From positions 1 to 6,080 of the forward strand of contig CAJTLD010000147.1 in assembly GCA_910577065.1 (NCBI GenBank): a DNA stretch of 6,080 nucleotides. Direction: 5' to 3'. The translations under genes and the position numbers were made by a program. This document shows positions 1-5,417 of this stretch, in pieces. The notes under the pieces were generated by a model. The model saw only the letters and a list, made by a program, of their open reading frames with translations, did not search any database and had not been told where the DNA came from. Position 1 is the stretch's first letter. Every line of letters begins with the position of its first letter. The stretch is from an uncultured Lachnospiraceae bacterium. Lineage in GTDB: Bacteria; Bacillota; Clostridia; Lachnospirales; Lachnospiraceae.

Positions 1-17
1 TGGGTGTGAACAGTAAC
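1..17. repeat. One arm of a possible dispersed palindromic repeat
   Basis: The first 17 bases match positions 5435-5451 at 16 of 17 positions (tgggtgtgaaYagtaac, differing only at the Y). The copy near 5435 is the right arm of an interrupted palindrome, so this one may be the right arm of an element whose left arm lies before the window. Both copies are in gene-free DNA. That this is an interspersed repeat is inference, since only two copies are visible and one is cut by the window edge. Confidence 0.4.
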
Positions 18-56
18 CTGCCGGCAATATAATTTTTCTATTTCATAAAAAAGCAG

Positions 57-84
57 TTGACGAATGGAAAAATTATGCTATAAT
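57..84 (+). promoter_or_regulatory. Sigma-A promoter of rpsU
   Basis: The -35 box TTGACG (57-62) and perfect -10 box TATAAT (79-84) are separated by 16 bases. TG at 76-77 gives an extended -10 (TGC before TATAAT). Transcription should begin near 91, leaving a leader of about 70 bases before rpsU. Five of six -35 bases and all -10 bases match consensus, as expected for a highly expressed ribosomal protein gene. Confidence 0.85.
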
Positions 85-114
85 AATTGTTAGTGCAGTA
101 AAATATTACCCAAA

Positions 115-141
115 CAGTTGAATATGCACAATACGCAACTG
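115..141 (+). promoter_or_regulatory. Leader hairpin next to the rpsU ribosome binding site
   Basis: CAGTTG (115-120) can pair with CAACTG (136-141), and an inner TAT/ATA pairing (123-125 with 131-133) is possible. The 3' arm ends on the first G of the Shine-Dalgarno run GGAGGGAGGT (141-150). The hairpin therefore abuts the ribosome binding site without covering it. A second anti-SD match, AGGTG at 152-156, lies 7 bases before the ATG, so the gene has two stacked ribosome binding sites. A regulatory role is inference. Confidence 0.4.
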
Positions 142-163
142 GAGGGAGGTTAGGTGTGAGACT

Positions 164-340
164 ATGTCGAATGTAATCGTAAAAGAGAACGAGACTTTGG
201 ACAGCGCTTTACGCAGATTTAAACGGAATTGTGCAAAAGCCGGGATTCAGCAGGAGATTCGTAAAAGGGAGCATTACGAAAAACCAAGCGTAAGACGCAA
301 GAAAAAGTCAGAGGCGGCAAGAAAGCGTAAATATAATTAA
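164..340 (+). CDS. rpsU: 30S ribosomal protein S21
   Basis: This encodes a 58-residue protein that I recognise as bS21, a small-subunit protein that sits near the 3' end of 16S rRNA and the anti-Shine-Dalgarno region and helps translation initiation. The reading starts MSNVIVKENETLDSALRRFK, the conserved N-terminal S21 block. A very basic tail follows, with RRKKK at residues 44-48 and RKRKYN at the C-terminus. Length is normal for the family (about 55-70). The ATG at 164 has no in-frame alternative upstream. It follows a strong Shine-Dalgarno (GGAGGT, 145-150) at a long 13-base spacing, and AGGTG at 152-156 provides a better-placed 7-base spacing. The gene has its own promoter at 57-84 and a terminator at 372-405, so it appears monocistronic. 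No gatB/yqeY-like gene, which often neighbours S21 in bacteria, follows it here. Confidence 0.97.
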   Translation: MSNVIVKENETLDSALRRFKRNCAKAGIQQEIRKREHYEKPSVRRKKKSEAARKRKYN

Positions 341-371
341 TATTTAGCGAGTTGAAAATGATGAAAGAAAT

Positions 372-405
372 AAGAAGAAGTTCATGTGCGGACTTCTTCT
401 TTTTT
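372..405 (+). terminator. Intrinsic terminator of rpsU
   Basis: A 12-bp stem (372-383 with 390-401, including one T-G pair) closes a six-base loop and runs directly into a T-run through 405. The stem is mostly A-T with repeated AAG/CTT. It lies 31 bases after the rpsU stop codon and ends that unit before the pfp promoter. Confidence 0.9.
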
Positions 406-430
406 ACTGGATAAAATTGTTATTTAATGC

Positions 431-459
431 TTGTTTTGCTTGTCCCTATCTGCTATAAT
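431..459 (+). promoter_or_regulatory. Sigma-A promoter of the phosphofructokinase gene
   Basis: The -35-like TTGTTT (431-436) and perfect TATAAT (454-459) are 17 bases apart. TG at 451-452 makes an extended -10 (TGC before TATAAT), which compensates for the weaker -35. The expected start is near 466, about 32 bases before the ATG at 498. No operator is evident. Confidence 0.8.
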
Positions 460-497
460 CTAAAAACATAGAAATTAATTTACAAGGAGATGTCAAA

Positions 498-1739
498 ATG
501 AAAGGAAATATTGTTGTTGGACAGTCTGGCGGCCCTACGGCCGTAATCAATTCATCGATTGCAGGAGTTTATGTGCAGGCCAAGAAGCTGGGTGTGGAAA
601 AGGTTTACGGTATGGTGCATGGTATCGAGGGTTTTCTGGAAGATAAATTATGCGACATGGACGAGTATTTCAGCGAGCCGGTCAATGTGGAAATCTTAAA
701 GAGGACGCCTTCCGCATTCTTAGGTTCCTGCCGCTTTAAAATGCCGAAGATTGAAGGGCATGAGGACGTATATGAAAAAGTTTTTGAGATTATGGAAAAA
801 CACAACATTGAATGCCTGTTCTATGCGGGCGGCAACGACTCTATGGATACTGTGAAGATGCTGTCTGATTATGCGGCGGCACATGGCAAATCCCAAAGGT
901 TTATGGGTGTGCCAAAGACCATTGACAATGATTTGCCGATTACCGATCACTGCCCGGGCTACGGTTCTGCAGCAAAATATATTGCGGCTTCTCTAAAAGA
1001 AGTCATCCGTGACAACGAATCCTTCGGCGCGAAAAAACCGACCGTTTGCATCGTTGAAATCATGGGGCGCAACGCCGGCTGGCTGACTGCTGCCGCAGCG
1101 CTTGCAAAAGGAGACGATTGTTCCGGCGCAGACGCAATTTATCTGCCGGAAAAGACGTTTGATATGGATGCGTTTATGGCGAAGGTAAAGGAACTTGCCG
1201 AGAAGAAGAGTTCCGTTGTAATCGCCGTATCCGAAGGCGTAAAGATTGCCGACGGACGCTATGTATGCGAAGTTGCAAATGAAAACGTAGCGGTAGATGC
1301 ATTCGGGCACAAGCAGATGTCCGGAACCGCCGCTTATCTGGCGCAGTTAGTGGCTTCCGAGACAGGTTTAAAAACCCGTGCAATCGAATTTTCGACATTG
1401 CAGAGGGCAGCAACCCACCTGGCTTCTTTAACCGATATCAACGAAGCGTTCCAGGCAGGCGCAGACGCGATGAAAGCCGCTGCAGAAGGCGAAACCGGAA
1501 AGATGATTATTTTTACAAGGGATGGAGAGGATCCGTACGAGTGCGGCACCAGCCTGTATGATATCCATGAAATTGCCAATGTAGAGCGCCATGTACCGGA
1601 CGAATGGTTCACAGAGGACGGCACAAACCTGAATGAGAACTATGTGAAATACGCGCGTCCGCTGATTATGGGCGAACTGACGCCTGTATTTGTAGACGGG
1701 CTTCCGCGCCATATTGTAATGAAAGAATTATTTGACTAA
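498..1739 (+). CDS. pfp: Phosphofructokinase, probably pyrophosphate-dependent
   Basis: This is a 413-residue PFK-family enzyme of the cytoplasm. It phosphorylates fructose 6-phosphate to fructose 1,6-bisphosphate, probably with pyrophosphate (reversible) instead of ATP. Visible motifs are GQSGGPTAVIN (8-18) in the phosphate-binding N-terminus, GGNDS (111-115), PKTIDND (139-145, with D143 at the position of the catalytic base), and MGRNAGW (189-195). In ATP enzymes the two diagnostic positions are Gly (GGDG and PGTIDND). Here they are Asp114 and Lys140, the known PPi-type pair. The length exceeds bacterial ATP-PFK (about 320) and fits PPi-PFKs of about 400. Asn113 stands where ATP enzymes have the Mg-binding Asp. 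The ATG at 498 follows AAGGAGA (484-490) with 7-base spacing. The gene stands alone between its own promoter and the terminator at 1754-1797. Phosphoryl-donor assignment is by motif, so an ATP-using variant is not excluded. Confidence 0.88.
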   Translation: MKGNIVVGQSGGPTAVINSSIAGVYVQAKKLGVEKVYGMVHGIEGFLEDKLCDMDEYFSEPVNVEILKRTPSAFLGSCRFKMPKIEGHEDVYEKVFEIMEKHNIECLFYAGGNDSMDTVKMLSDYAAAHGKSQRFMGVPKTIDNDLPITDHCPGYGSAAKYIAASLKEVIRDNESFGAKKPTVCIVEIMGRNAGWLTAAAALAKGDDCSGADAIYLPEKTFDMDAFMAKVKELAEKKSSVVIAVSEGVKIADGRYVCEVANENVAVDAFGHKQMSGTAAYLAQLVASETGLKTRAIEFSTLQRAATHLASLTDINEAFQAGADAMKAAAEGETGKMIIFTRDGEDPYECGTSLYDIHEIANVERHVPDEWFTEDGTNLNENYVKYARPLIMGELTPVFVDGLPRHIVMKELFD

Positions 1740-1753
1740 TCGGTCAGATTTTT

Positions 1754-1797
1754 GCCTGTACCCGGATAGACGCAGTTCCGGGTACAGGCTGTTTTTT
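1754..1797 (+). terminator. Intrinsic terminator of pfp
   Basis: A perfect 13-bp GC-rich stem (1754-1766 with 1777-1789) with a 10-base loop is followed two bases later by six Ts (1792-1797). It begins 15 bases after the pfp stop. The other strand has no T-run after the stem, so it acts only on + strand transcripts. A small extra hairpin with a GCAA tetraloop (GTTTC/GAAAC, 1798-1811) follows; I assign it no role. Confidence 0.95.
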
Positions 1798-1814
1798 GTT
1801 TCGCAAGAAACCGC

Positions 1815-1843
1815 TTGAATCTTTTTGCTTTTGATGATATGAT
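1815..1843 (+). promoter_or_regulatory. Sigma-A promoter of the small membrane protein gene
   Basis: TTGAAT (1815-1820) and TATGAT (1838-1843) are spaced by 17 bases, and TG at 1835-1836 gives an extended -10. The predicted start is near 1850, so the leader is only about 32 bases. Together with the pfp terminator just before it, this indicates independent transcription of the small gene. Confidence 0.75.
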
Positions 1844-1881
1844 GTTCCGGGAAAATGATTCAGAGAAAAGGAGTTGTTGTT

Positions 1882-2139
1882 ATGAGCCGAAATATCCGTA
1901 TCGTTCTGTCCGTATCCATATATCTGCTGGGCCTGGCTGCTTCAATCTATGTCGGCGGATGGGTAATGCTGTTAAAACCGGTAAAAGAAACGATAACGGC
2001 ATATGCCCTTGGCGCCCTGACGATGCCGCAGCTTGTGATTTCAGTTTTGAAGTGTATCTGTTCTATGACGGTCGCAGGGCTAATCTGGTGTTTGGGCTAT
2101 ATGGCAAGCAACCATATATTTGACAGCCGTGATGAATAA
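1882..2139 (+). CDS. Small two-helix membrane protein, unknown function
   Basis: I do not recognise this 85-residue protein. It has a short basic N-terminus (R3, R6), then a hydrophobic segment at about residues 7-31. A loop of roughly 20 residues follows (K32, K35 and E36, then TITAYALGALTMPQ), then a second hydrophobic segment at about 50-75 and a polar tail ending DSRDE. The layout predicts a helical hairpin in the cytoplasmic membrane. The second helix contains a lysine and two cysteines (KCIC, 57-60) plus C70. An in-frame ATG at 1855 would add nine residues, but AAAGGAG at 1867-1873 lies 8 bases before the ATG at 1882, so I chose the latter. The gene has its own promoter at 1815-1843. 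It does not resemble a cleaved signal peptide plus domain or a typical toxin peptide. The promoter, ribosome binding site and intact frame make it credible as a gene. Confidence 0.75.
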   Translation: MSRNIRIVLSVSIYLLGLAASIYVGGWVMLLKPVKETITAYALGALTMPQLVISVLKCICSMTVAGLIWCLGYMASNHIFDSRDE

Positions 2140-2148
2140 ATGTATAAT
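2120..2148 (+). promoter_or_regulatory. Perfect-consensus sigma-A promoter for the HAD gene
   Basis: TTGACA (2120-2125) and TATAAT (2143-2148) both match consensus exactly with the ideal 17-base spacer. The -35 and most of the spacer lie inside the last codons of the small membrane protein gene. The predicted start is near 2155, giving a leader of about 70 bases before the ATG at 2227 that contains the hairpin at 2161-2198. Confidence 0.8.
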
Positions 2149-2160
2149 CGGGTATTGTGG

Positions 2161-2198
2161 CGCGGGTTTGAAAACGATTCAGATTCGCGTTATTTTTT
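2161..2198 (+). terminator. Hairpin with T-run: terminator or leader attenuator
   Basis: CGCGGGTTT (2161-2169) can pair with AGATTCGCG (2181-2189) around an 11-base loop, with three G-T pairs. Three more weak pairs can extend the base (2158-2160 with 2190-2192). Six Ts follow at 2193-2198. It would terminate transcripts from the small membrane protein gene. Because the HAD promoter lies just upstream, it would also sit at about +6 of that transcript. The stem is weaker than the rpsU, pfp and groEL terminators, so partial read-through is plausible. That it attenuates is inference. Confidence 0.55.
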
Positions 2199-2226
2199 AT
2201 AGTAGTTTTGCGGAAAGGGGCAATCT

Positions 2227-3003
2227 ATGAAAAAAGCAGTGTTTTTTGATATTGACGGTACGTTGTGGGACAGGCAGATGCATGTGCCGGAAAGTACGGT
2301 GAATGCAATCCGCAGGTTGAGGGAAAACGGCAGCTATGCGTTTATCTGCAGCGGCAGGACGCGTTCCAACATCAGTACAAAGGAACTTATGGAAGCCGTC
2401 GGATTTGACGGGATTATAGCCGGATGCGGTACGCATATTGAATACCAGGGAAAAACGGTTTTTGAAAAGCGTCTGACAAAGGAAGAAGTGAACCGGTTTT
2501 TGTCTGTGTCGGCCCGTATGGGGCTTCCGGTGGTTTTGGAAGGTCCAAGCTGTTTGTATGCGGACATTGAGGAATTTCGGGATGATCCGTTTATTCTCCG
2601 CTTAAAGGAACTTTTGGGAGAGACATTTTTGTCCCTTATGGAGTTTGAGCATGTCAATAAATTTACGGTAAACTGGAAGAATGGCTCTAAAGAGGAGATT
2701 TTGCGGGAATTTTCCGGGGAATATGAACTGATGTTTCATGGGGACACTTATATTGAAGGGGTGCCGAAAGGATTTTCCAAGGCGTCCGGAATCAAGTGGC
2801 TCTGTGATTATTTACAGATTGACCGGAAAGACACGTATGCATTTGGAGACAGCGTCAATGATTTGGAAATGCTTAGGTACGTCCAAAACGGAATTGCTAT
2901 GGGAAATGCGACAGAAGAGGCGAAAAAAGCGGCCGATTATGTGACGGCGACGGTAAACGAGGACGGGATTTACCGGGGATTAAAGCATTTTTCCCTGATT
3001 TAG
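2227..3003 (+). CDS. HAD-superfamily hydrolase, Cof/subfamily IIB type
   Basis: This 258-residue cytoplasmic phosphatase carries all four HAD motifs. Motif I is DIDGT at 8-12 (D8 the expected nucleophile, D10 the acid/base). Motif II is the serine of CSGRTR at 41-46 (S42). Motif III is the lysine of KGFSKASGIKWL at 181-192 (probably K185). Motif IV is GDSVNDLEML at 207-216 (D208 and D212 for Mg). The late motif IV and the roughly 130-residue insert between motifs II and III fit a C2-type cap, as in Cof-like enzymes. These act on sugar phosphates and related metabolites; the substrate cannot be read from sequence. Length is normal (about 250-290). The ATG at 2227 follows GGAAAGGGG (2212-2220) at 6-base spacing. 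Transcription probably starts at the promoter overlapping the preceding gene. No clear terminator follows. Confidence 0.93.
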   Translation: MKKAVFFDIDGTLWDRQMHVPESTVNAIRRLRENGSYAFICSGRTRSNISTKELMEAVGFDGIIAGCGTHIEYQGKTVFEKRLTKEEVNRFLSVSARMGLPVVLEGPSCLYADIEEFRDDPFILRLKELLGETFLSLMEFEHVNKFTVNWKNGSKEEILREFSGEYELMFHGDTYIEGVPKGFSKASGIKWLCDYLQIDRKDTYAFGDSVNDLEMLRYVQNGIAMGNATEEAKKAADYVTATVNEDGIYRGLKHFSLI

Positions 3004-3129
3004 CGTTTCGAGCCGTTCCTTCGGCTGATTTGCGGGCTGAAATGATATCGGGCTTTTAAAGCGCAATTGCAGGCCGGGCAGGATACTGGCTTTCGCAGAG
3101 CGCAATCGGGAAGAGAAAATGAATTTTCT
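3004..3129. other. Gene-free stretch after the HAD gene
   Basis: This is the first part of a 341-base gap between the HAD gene and groES. It has a weak 5-bp hairpin (AGCCG 3011-3015 with CGGCT 3022-3026) without a T-run, so it is at best a poor terminator. There are short direct repeats, CGGGCT (3033-3038 and 3049-3054) and AGCGCAAT (3060-3067 and 3099-3106). Open frames here, including a long one on the - strand, lack ribosome binding sites and are low-complexity. I see no gene or recognisable RNA. Confidence 0.5.
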
Positions 3130-3234
3130 AAAAAAAGTATTAAAAAGCCAAAAATCGGTAAAAATATGAAAAAGCGAGAAAAAAAGAGTATATCAAAGGA
3201 AAAAAAAGCATATAAAAGAAAGTCATGAAAAAAA
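3130..3234. promoter_or_regulatory. Phased A-tract region upstream of the groE promoter
   Basis: About 100 bases are strongly A-rich on the + strand. A-tracts of 5-8 bases lie at 3130-3136, 3142-3146, 3150-3154, 3160-3164, 3169-3173, 3179-3185, 3200-3207 and 3228-3234. The centres of the first six are 8-11 bases apart and the next is about two turns on, which is close to helical phasing. Such arrays are known to bend DNA, and A-rich DNA just before -35 can act as an UP element. It ends 5 bases before the groE -35 box. Its effect on groE is inferred. Confidence 0.55.
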
Positions 3235-3239
3235 CCCGC

Positions 3240-3268
3240 TTGCAGAAATGGGTTGCAAAACATATGAT
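3240..3268 (+). promoter_or_regulatory. Sigma-A promoter of groES-groEL
   Basis: TTGCAG (3240-3245) and TATGAT (3263-3268) are 17 bases apart. The predicted start near 3275 is only a few bases before the CIRCE operator at 3280, the arrangement usual for HrcA-controlled groE operons. A competing TTGCAA at 3253-3258 lies too close to the -10 box to serve as -35. Confidence 0.8.
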
Positions 3269-3279
3269 AGGTCTATCGG

Positions 3280-3306
3280 TTAGCACTCGAAAGATATGAG
3301 TGCTAA
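3280..3306. promoter_or_regulatory. CIRCE operator (HrcA binding site)
   Basis: TTAGCACTC (3280-3288), a 9-base spacer, and GAGTGCTAA (3298-3306) form a perfect 9-9-9 inverted repeat identical to the CIRCE consensus. The heat-shock repressor HrcA binds CIRCE and depends on GroEL for activity, which gives feedback. It lies between the groE promoter and groES, within the 5' untranslated region. hrcA is not in this window. Confidence 0.98.
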
Positions 3307-3344
3307 TAACCAGAAAAAAGCAGAAAAATAAGGAGGCATTTGAA

Positions 3345-3629
3345 ATGAAGTTAGTACCTTTAGCAGACAGAGTTGTTTTAAAACAGTTAGAAGCAGAAGA
3401 AACAACCAAATCAGGAATCATTTTAACGAGCAAATCCCAGGAGAAGCCGCAGGAAGCAGAAGTTATTGCCGTAGGCCCGGGCGGGATTGTAGACGGAAAA
3501 GAAGTTTCCATGCAGGTTACGGTTGGACAAAAGGTAATTTATTCAAAATACGCCGGGACAGAAGTGAAATTAGAAGACGAAGAATATATTATCGTAAAGC
3601 AGAACGACATTTTGGCAGTAGTAGAATAA
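3345..3629 (+). CDS. groES: Co-chaperonin GroES (Cpn10)
   Basis: This 94-residue protein forms the heptameric lid that closes the GroEL chamber in the cytoplasm. The N-terminal block KLVPLADRVVLKQLEAEE is conserved. A mobile loop at about residues 17-35 contains the GIIL segment (24-27) that contacts GroEL. AVGPGG at about 42-47 is the roof hairpin region, and the chain ends in a typical NDILAVVE. Length is normal. An in-frame ATG at 3300 lies inside the CIRCE operator without a ribosome binding site. The ATG at 3345 follows TAAGGAGG (3329-3336) at 8-base spacing and gives the canonical N-terminus. groEL follows after 39 bases with no terminator between, so the pair is one operon under the CIRCE-controlled promoter. 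Confidence 0.98.
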   Translation: MKLVPLADRVVLKQLEAEETTKSGIILTSKSQEKPQEAEVIAVGPGGIVDGKEVSMQVTVGQKVIYSKYAGTEVKLEDEEYIIVKQNDILAVVE

Positions 3630-3668
3630 AAAAAGCTTAAAATCAGAAAAGAAAGAGGGAAAACGATC

Positions 3669-5294
3669 ATGGCAAAGGAAATCAAATACGGATCAGAAGC
3701 AAGGGCAGCGCTGGGCGCCGGCGTAGATAAACTGGCGGATACAGTTAGCGTAACATTAGGGCCGAAGGGCAGGAACGTCGTACTGGACAAATCGTTCGGC
3801 GCTCCGCTGATTACCAACGACGGCGTTACGATTGCAAAAGAAATCGAATTAGAGGACGCATTTGAAAACATGGGCGCACAGCTTGTCAAAGAAGTTGCGA
3901 CCAAGACAAACGACGTAGCCGGAGACGGTACGACTACCGCAACCGTGCTGACACAGGCGATGGTGCATGAAGGCATGAAGAATCTGGAGGCAGGCGCGAA
4001 CCCAATCGTACTGCGCAGGGGTATGAAGAAAGCGACAGACGTTGCGGTAGAAGCGTTAAAGGCCATGAGCCAGAAAGTAAAAGGCAAAGATCAGATTGCA
4101 AAGGTAGCCGCTATTTCCGCAGGCGACGACGAAGTCGGCACACTGGTATCCGATGCAATGGAAAAAGTGACCAACGACGGCGTAATTACGATTGAAGAGT
4201 CCAAAACCATGCAGACCGAACTGGATCTGGTGGAAGGAATGCAGTTTGACCGCGGTTATGTTTCCGCTTATATGTGCACCGACATGGATAAGATGGAAGC
4301 GGCTTTAGACGATCCGTATATTTTAATTACCGATAAGAAAATTTCAAATATCCAGGAAATCCTTCCGTTGTTAGAGCAGGTCGTACAGAGCGGCGCGCGG
4401 CTTTTAATTATTGCGGAGGATATTGAAGGCGAAGCGCTGACGACTTTAATTGTCAACAAGCTGCGCGGTACCTTCAACGTGGTAGCCGTAAAAGCGCCGG
4501 GCTATGGCGACAGGCGAAAAGCAATGCTTGAGGATATCGCAATCTTAACCGGCGGACAGGTGATTTCCGAAGAGCTGGGCTTAGAATTAAAAGATACGAC
4601 AATGGATCAGCTGGGACGCGCGAAATCCGTTAAGGTTCAGAAAGAAAATACGGTTATCGTAGACGGCGAAGGCGACAAGGAAGCAATCAAAGCCAGGATT
4701 GCCCAGATCCGCGGACAGATTGAGGAAACCACATCCGAGTTTGACAAGGAGAAATTACAGGAGCGTCTTGCAAAGCTGGCAGGGGGCGTAGCCGTTATCC
4801 GTGTCGGCGCTGCAACCGAAACCGAGATGAAAGAAGCTAAGCTTCGTATGGAAGACGCGTTAAACGCAACCAGAGCGGCCGTAGAAGAAGGCATTATCGC
4901 AGGCGGCGGTTCCGCTTACATCCACGCTTCCAAGAAGGTTGCCGATTTTGCAGAGACATTAGACGGCGACGAAAAGACCGGAGCAAAAGTGATCTTAAAG
5001 GCGCTTGAGTCCCCGCTTTATTATATCGCTGCAAACGCAGGGTTAGAGGGAGCCGTCATCATTAATAAAGTAAAAGAAGCGGAAGCGGGAGTCGGATTTG
5101 ACGTAACCTGTGAAGCCTATACAGATATGGTGGAAAGCGGTATCCTGGATCCGGTGAAGGTGACAAGGAGCGCATTGCAGAATGCAACGTCTGTGGCGTC
5201 TACGCTTTTGACGACAGAATCAGCTGTTGCGAATATTAAAGAAGATACGCCGGCTATGCCGGCAGGCGGCGCCGGAATGGGCGGCATGATGTAA
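3669..5294 (+). CDS. groEL: Chaperonin GroEL (Cpn60)
   Basis: This 541-residue chaperonin forms the 14-mer double ring that folds proteins with ATP and GroES. The start MAKEIKYGSEAR is canonical. Visible are the nucleotide-binding LGPKGRN (30-36), Asp51 in TNDGVT and GDGTTT (85-90). Asp396 in RMEDALNATRAAVEEG corresponds to the catalytic Asp398 of the E. coli protein. The signature AAVEEGIIAGGGSA spans 403-416. The flexible GGM-rich tail (GGAGMGGMM) ends the chain. No key residue is missing and the length is typical. The ATG at 3669 follows AGAGGGA (3654-3660) with 8-base spacing. Translation ends at two consecutive in-frame TAA codons (5292-5297), a feature of highly expressed genes. It is the second gene of the groE operon, closed by the terminator at 5310-5342. 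GroEL also assists HrcA, so it feeds back on its own CIRCE. Confidence 0.99.
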   Translation: MAKEIKYGSEARAALGAGVDKLADTVSVTLGPKGRNVVLDKSFGAPLITNDGVTIAKEIELEDAFENMGAQLVKEVATKTNDVAGDGTTTATVLTQAMVHEGMKNLEAGANPIVLRRGMKKATDVAVEALKAMSQKVKGKDQIAKVAAISAGDDEVGTLVSDAMEKVTNDGVITIEESKTMQTELDLVEGMQFDRGYVSAYMCTDMDKMEAALDDPYILITDKKISNIQEILPLLEQVVQSGARLLIIAEDIEGEALTTLIVNKLRGTFNVVAVKAPGYGDRRKAMLEDIAILTGGQVISEELGLELKDTTMDQLGRAKSVKVQKENTVIVDGEGDKEAIKARIAQIRGQIEETTSEFDKEKLQERLAKLAGGVAVIRVGAATETEMKEAKLRMEDALNATRAAVEEGIIAGGGSAYIHASKKVADFAETLDGDEKTGAKVILKALESPLYYIAANAGLEGAVIINKVKEAEAGVGFDVTCEAYTDMVESGILDPVKVTRSALQNATSVASTLLTTESAVANIKEDTPAMPAGGAGMGGMM

Positions 5295-5309
5295 TAAATA
5301 AGAAAAACT

Positions 5310-5342
5310 GCTGCAGGATCTTACGGTTCTGCAGCGTTTTTT
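5310..5342 (+). terminator. Intrinsic terminator of the groE operon
   Basis: GCTGCAG (5310-5316) pairs with CTGCAGC (5329-5335), extendable by two pairs toward the loop (5317-5318 with 5327-5328). Six Ts follow at 5337-5342, and three more after one G. It lies 15 bases after the groEL stop codon. Confidence 0.93.
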
Positions 5343-5355
5343 GTTTCCGGAGCGC

Positions 5356-5398
5356 GCCGCCTGAAAGCGGCAAAACAGAGGGCTTTTGCCGTAAGGCA
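5356..5398. other. Three overlapping hairpins in the groEL-degV gap
   Basis: GCCGC/GCGGC (5356-5360 with 5367-5371), CGGCAAAA/TTTTGCCG (5368-5375 with 5384-5391) and TGCC/GGCA with a GTAA loop (5387-5390 with 5395-5398) share bases, so neighbouring pairs are mutually exclusive. The region follows the groEL terminator and precedes the degV promoter, so it may not be transcribed from either. I recognise no RNA family. It may be part of the repeat at 5418-5452 or chance. Confidence 0.3.
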
Positions 5399-5417
5399 GC
5401 TTTAAATAGGCCGGATT

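Noticed and set aside
1815..2123. 102-residue open frame overlapping the small membrane protein gene in another frame
   Set aside because: Its start lies on the predicted promoter -35 box, it has no ribosome binding site, and its composition is unlike a protein. The 1882 frame has a well-placed Shine-Dalgarno.
3233..3254. AACCC/GGGTT inverted repeat that resembles a - strand terminator followed by T-run
   Set aside because: The stem is only 5 bp with a 12-base loop, it spans the groE -35 box, and no - strand gene ends here.
3300..3344. Upstream in-frame start for groES at 3300
   Set aside because: It falls in the right arm of CIRCE, has no Shine-Dalgarno, and would add 15 residues not seen in GroES. 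TAAGGAGG precedes the ATG at 3345.
3000..3511. Long open frames on the - strand (3000-3263 and 3140-3511), one rich in Phe and Leu like a membrane protein
   Set aside because: The hydrophobicity comes from reading the A-rich upstream region of groE backwards. The frames overlap CIRCE, the groE promoter and groES and lack a ribosome binding site.
3539..4087. 182-residue open frame on the - strand inside groES-groEL
   Set aside because: It is a long antisense shadow of the highly biased groEL codon pattern, Ser/Ala/Thr-rich with no motif.
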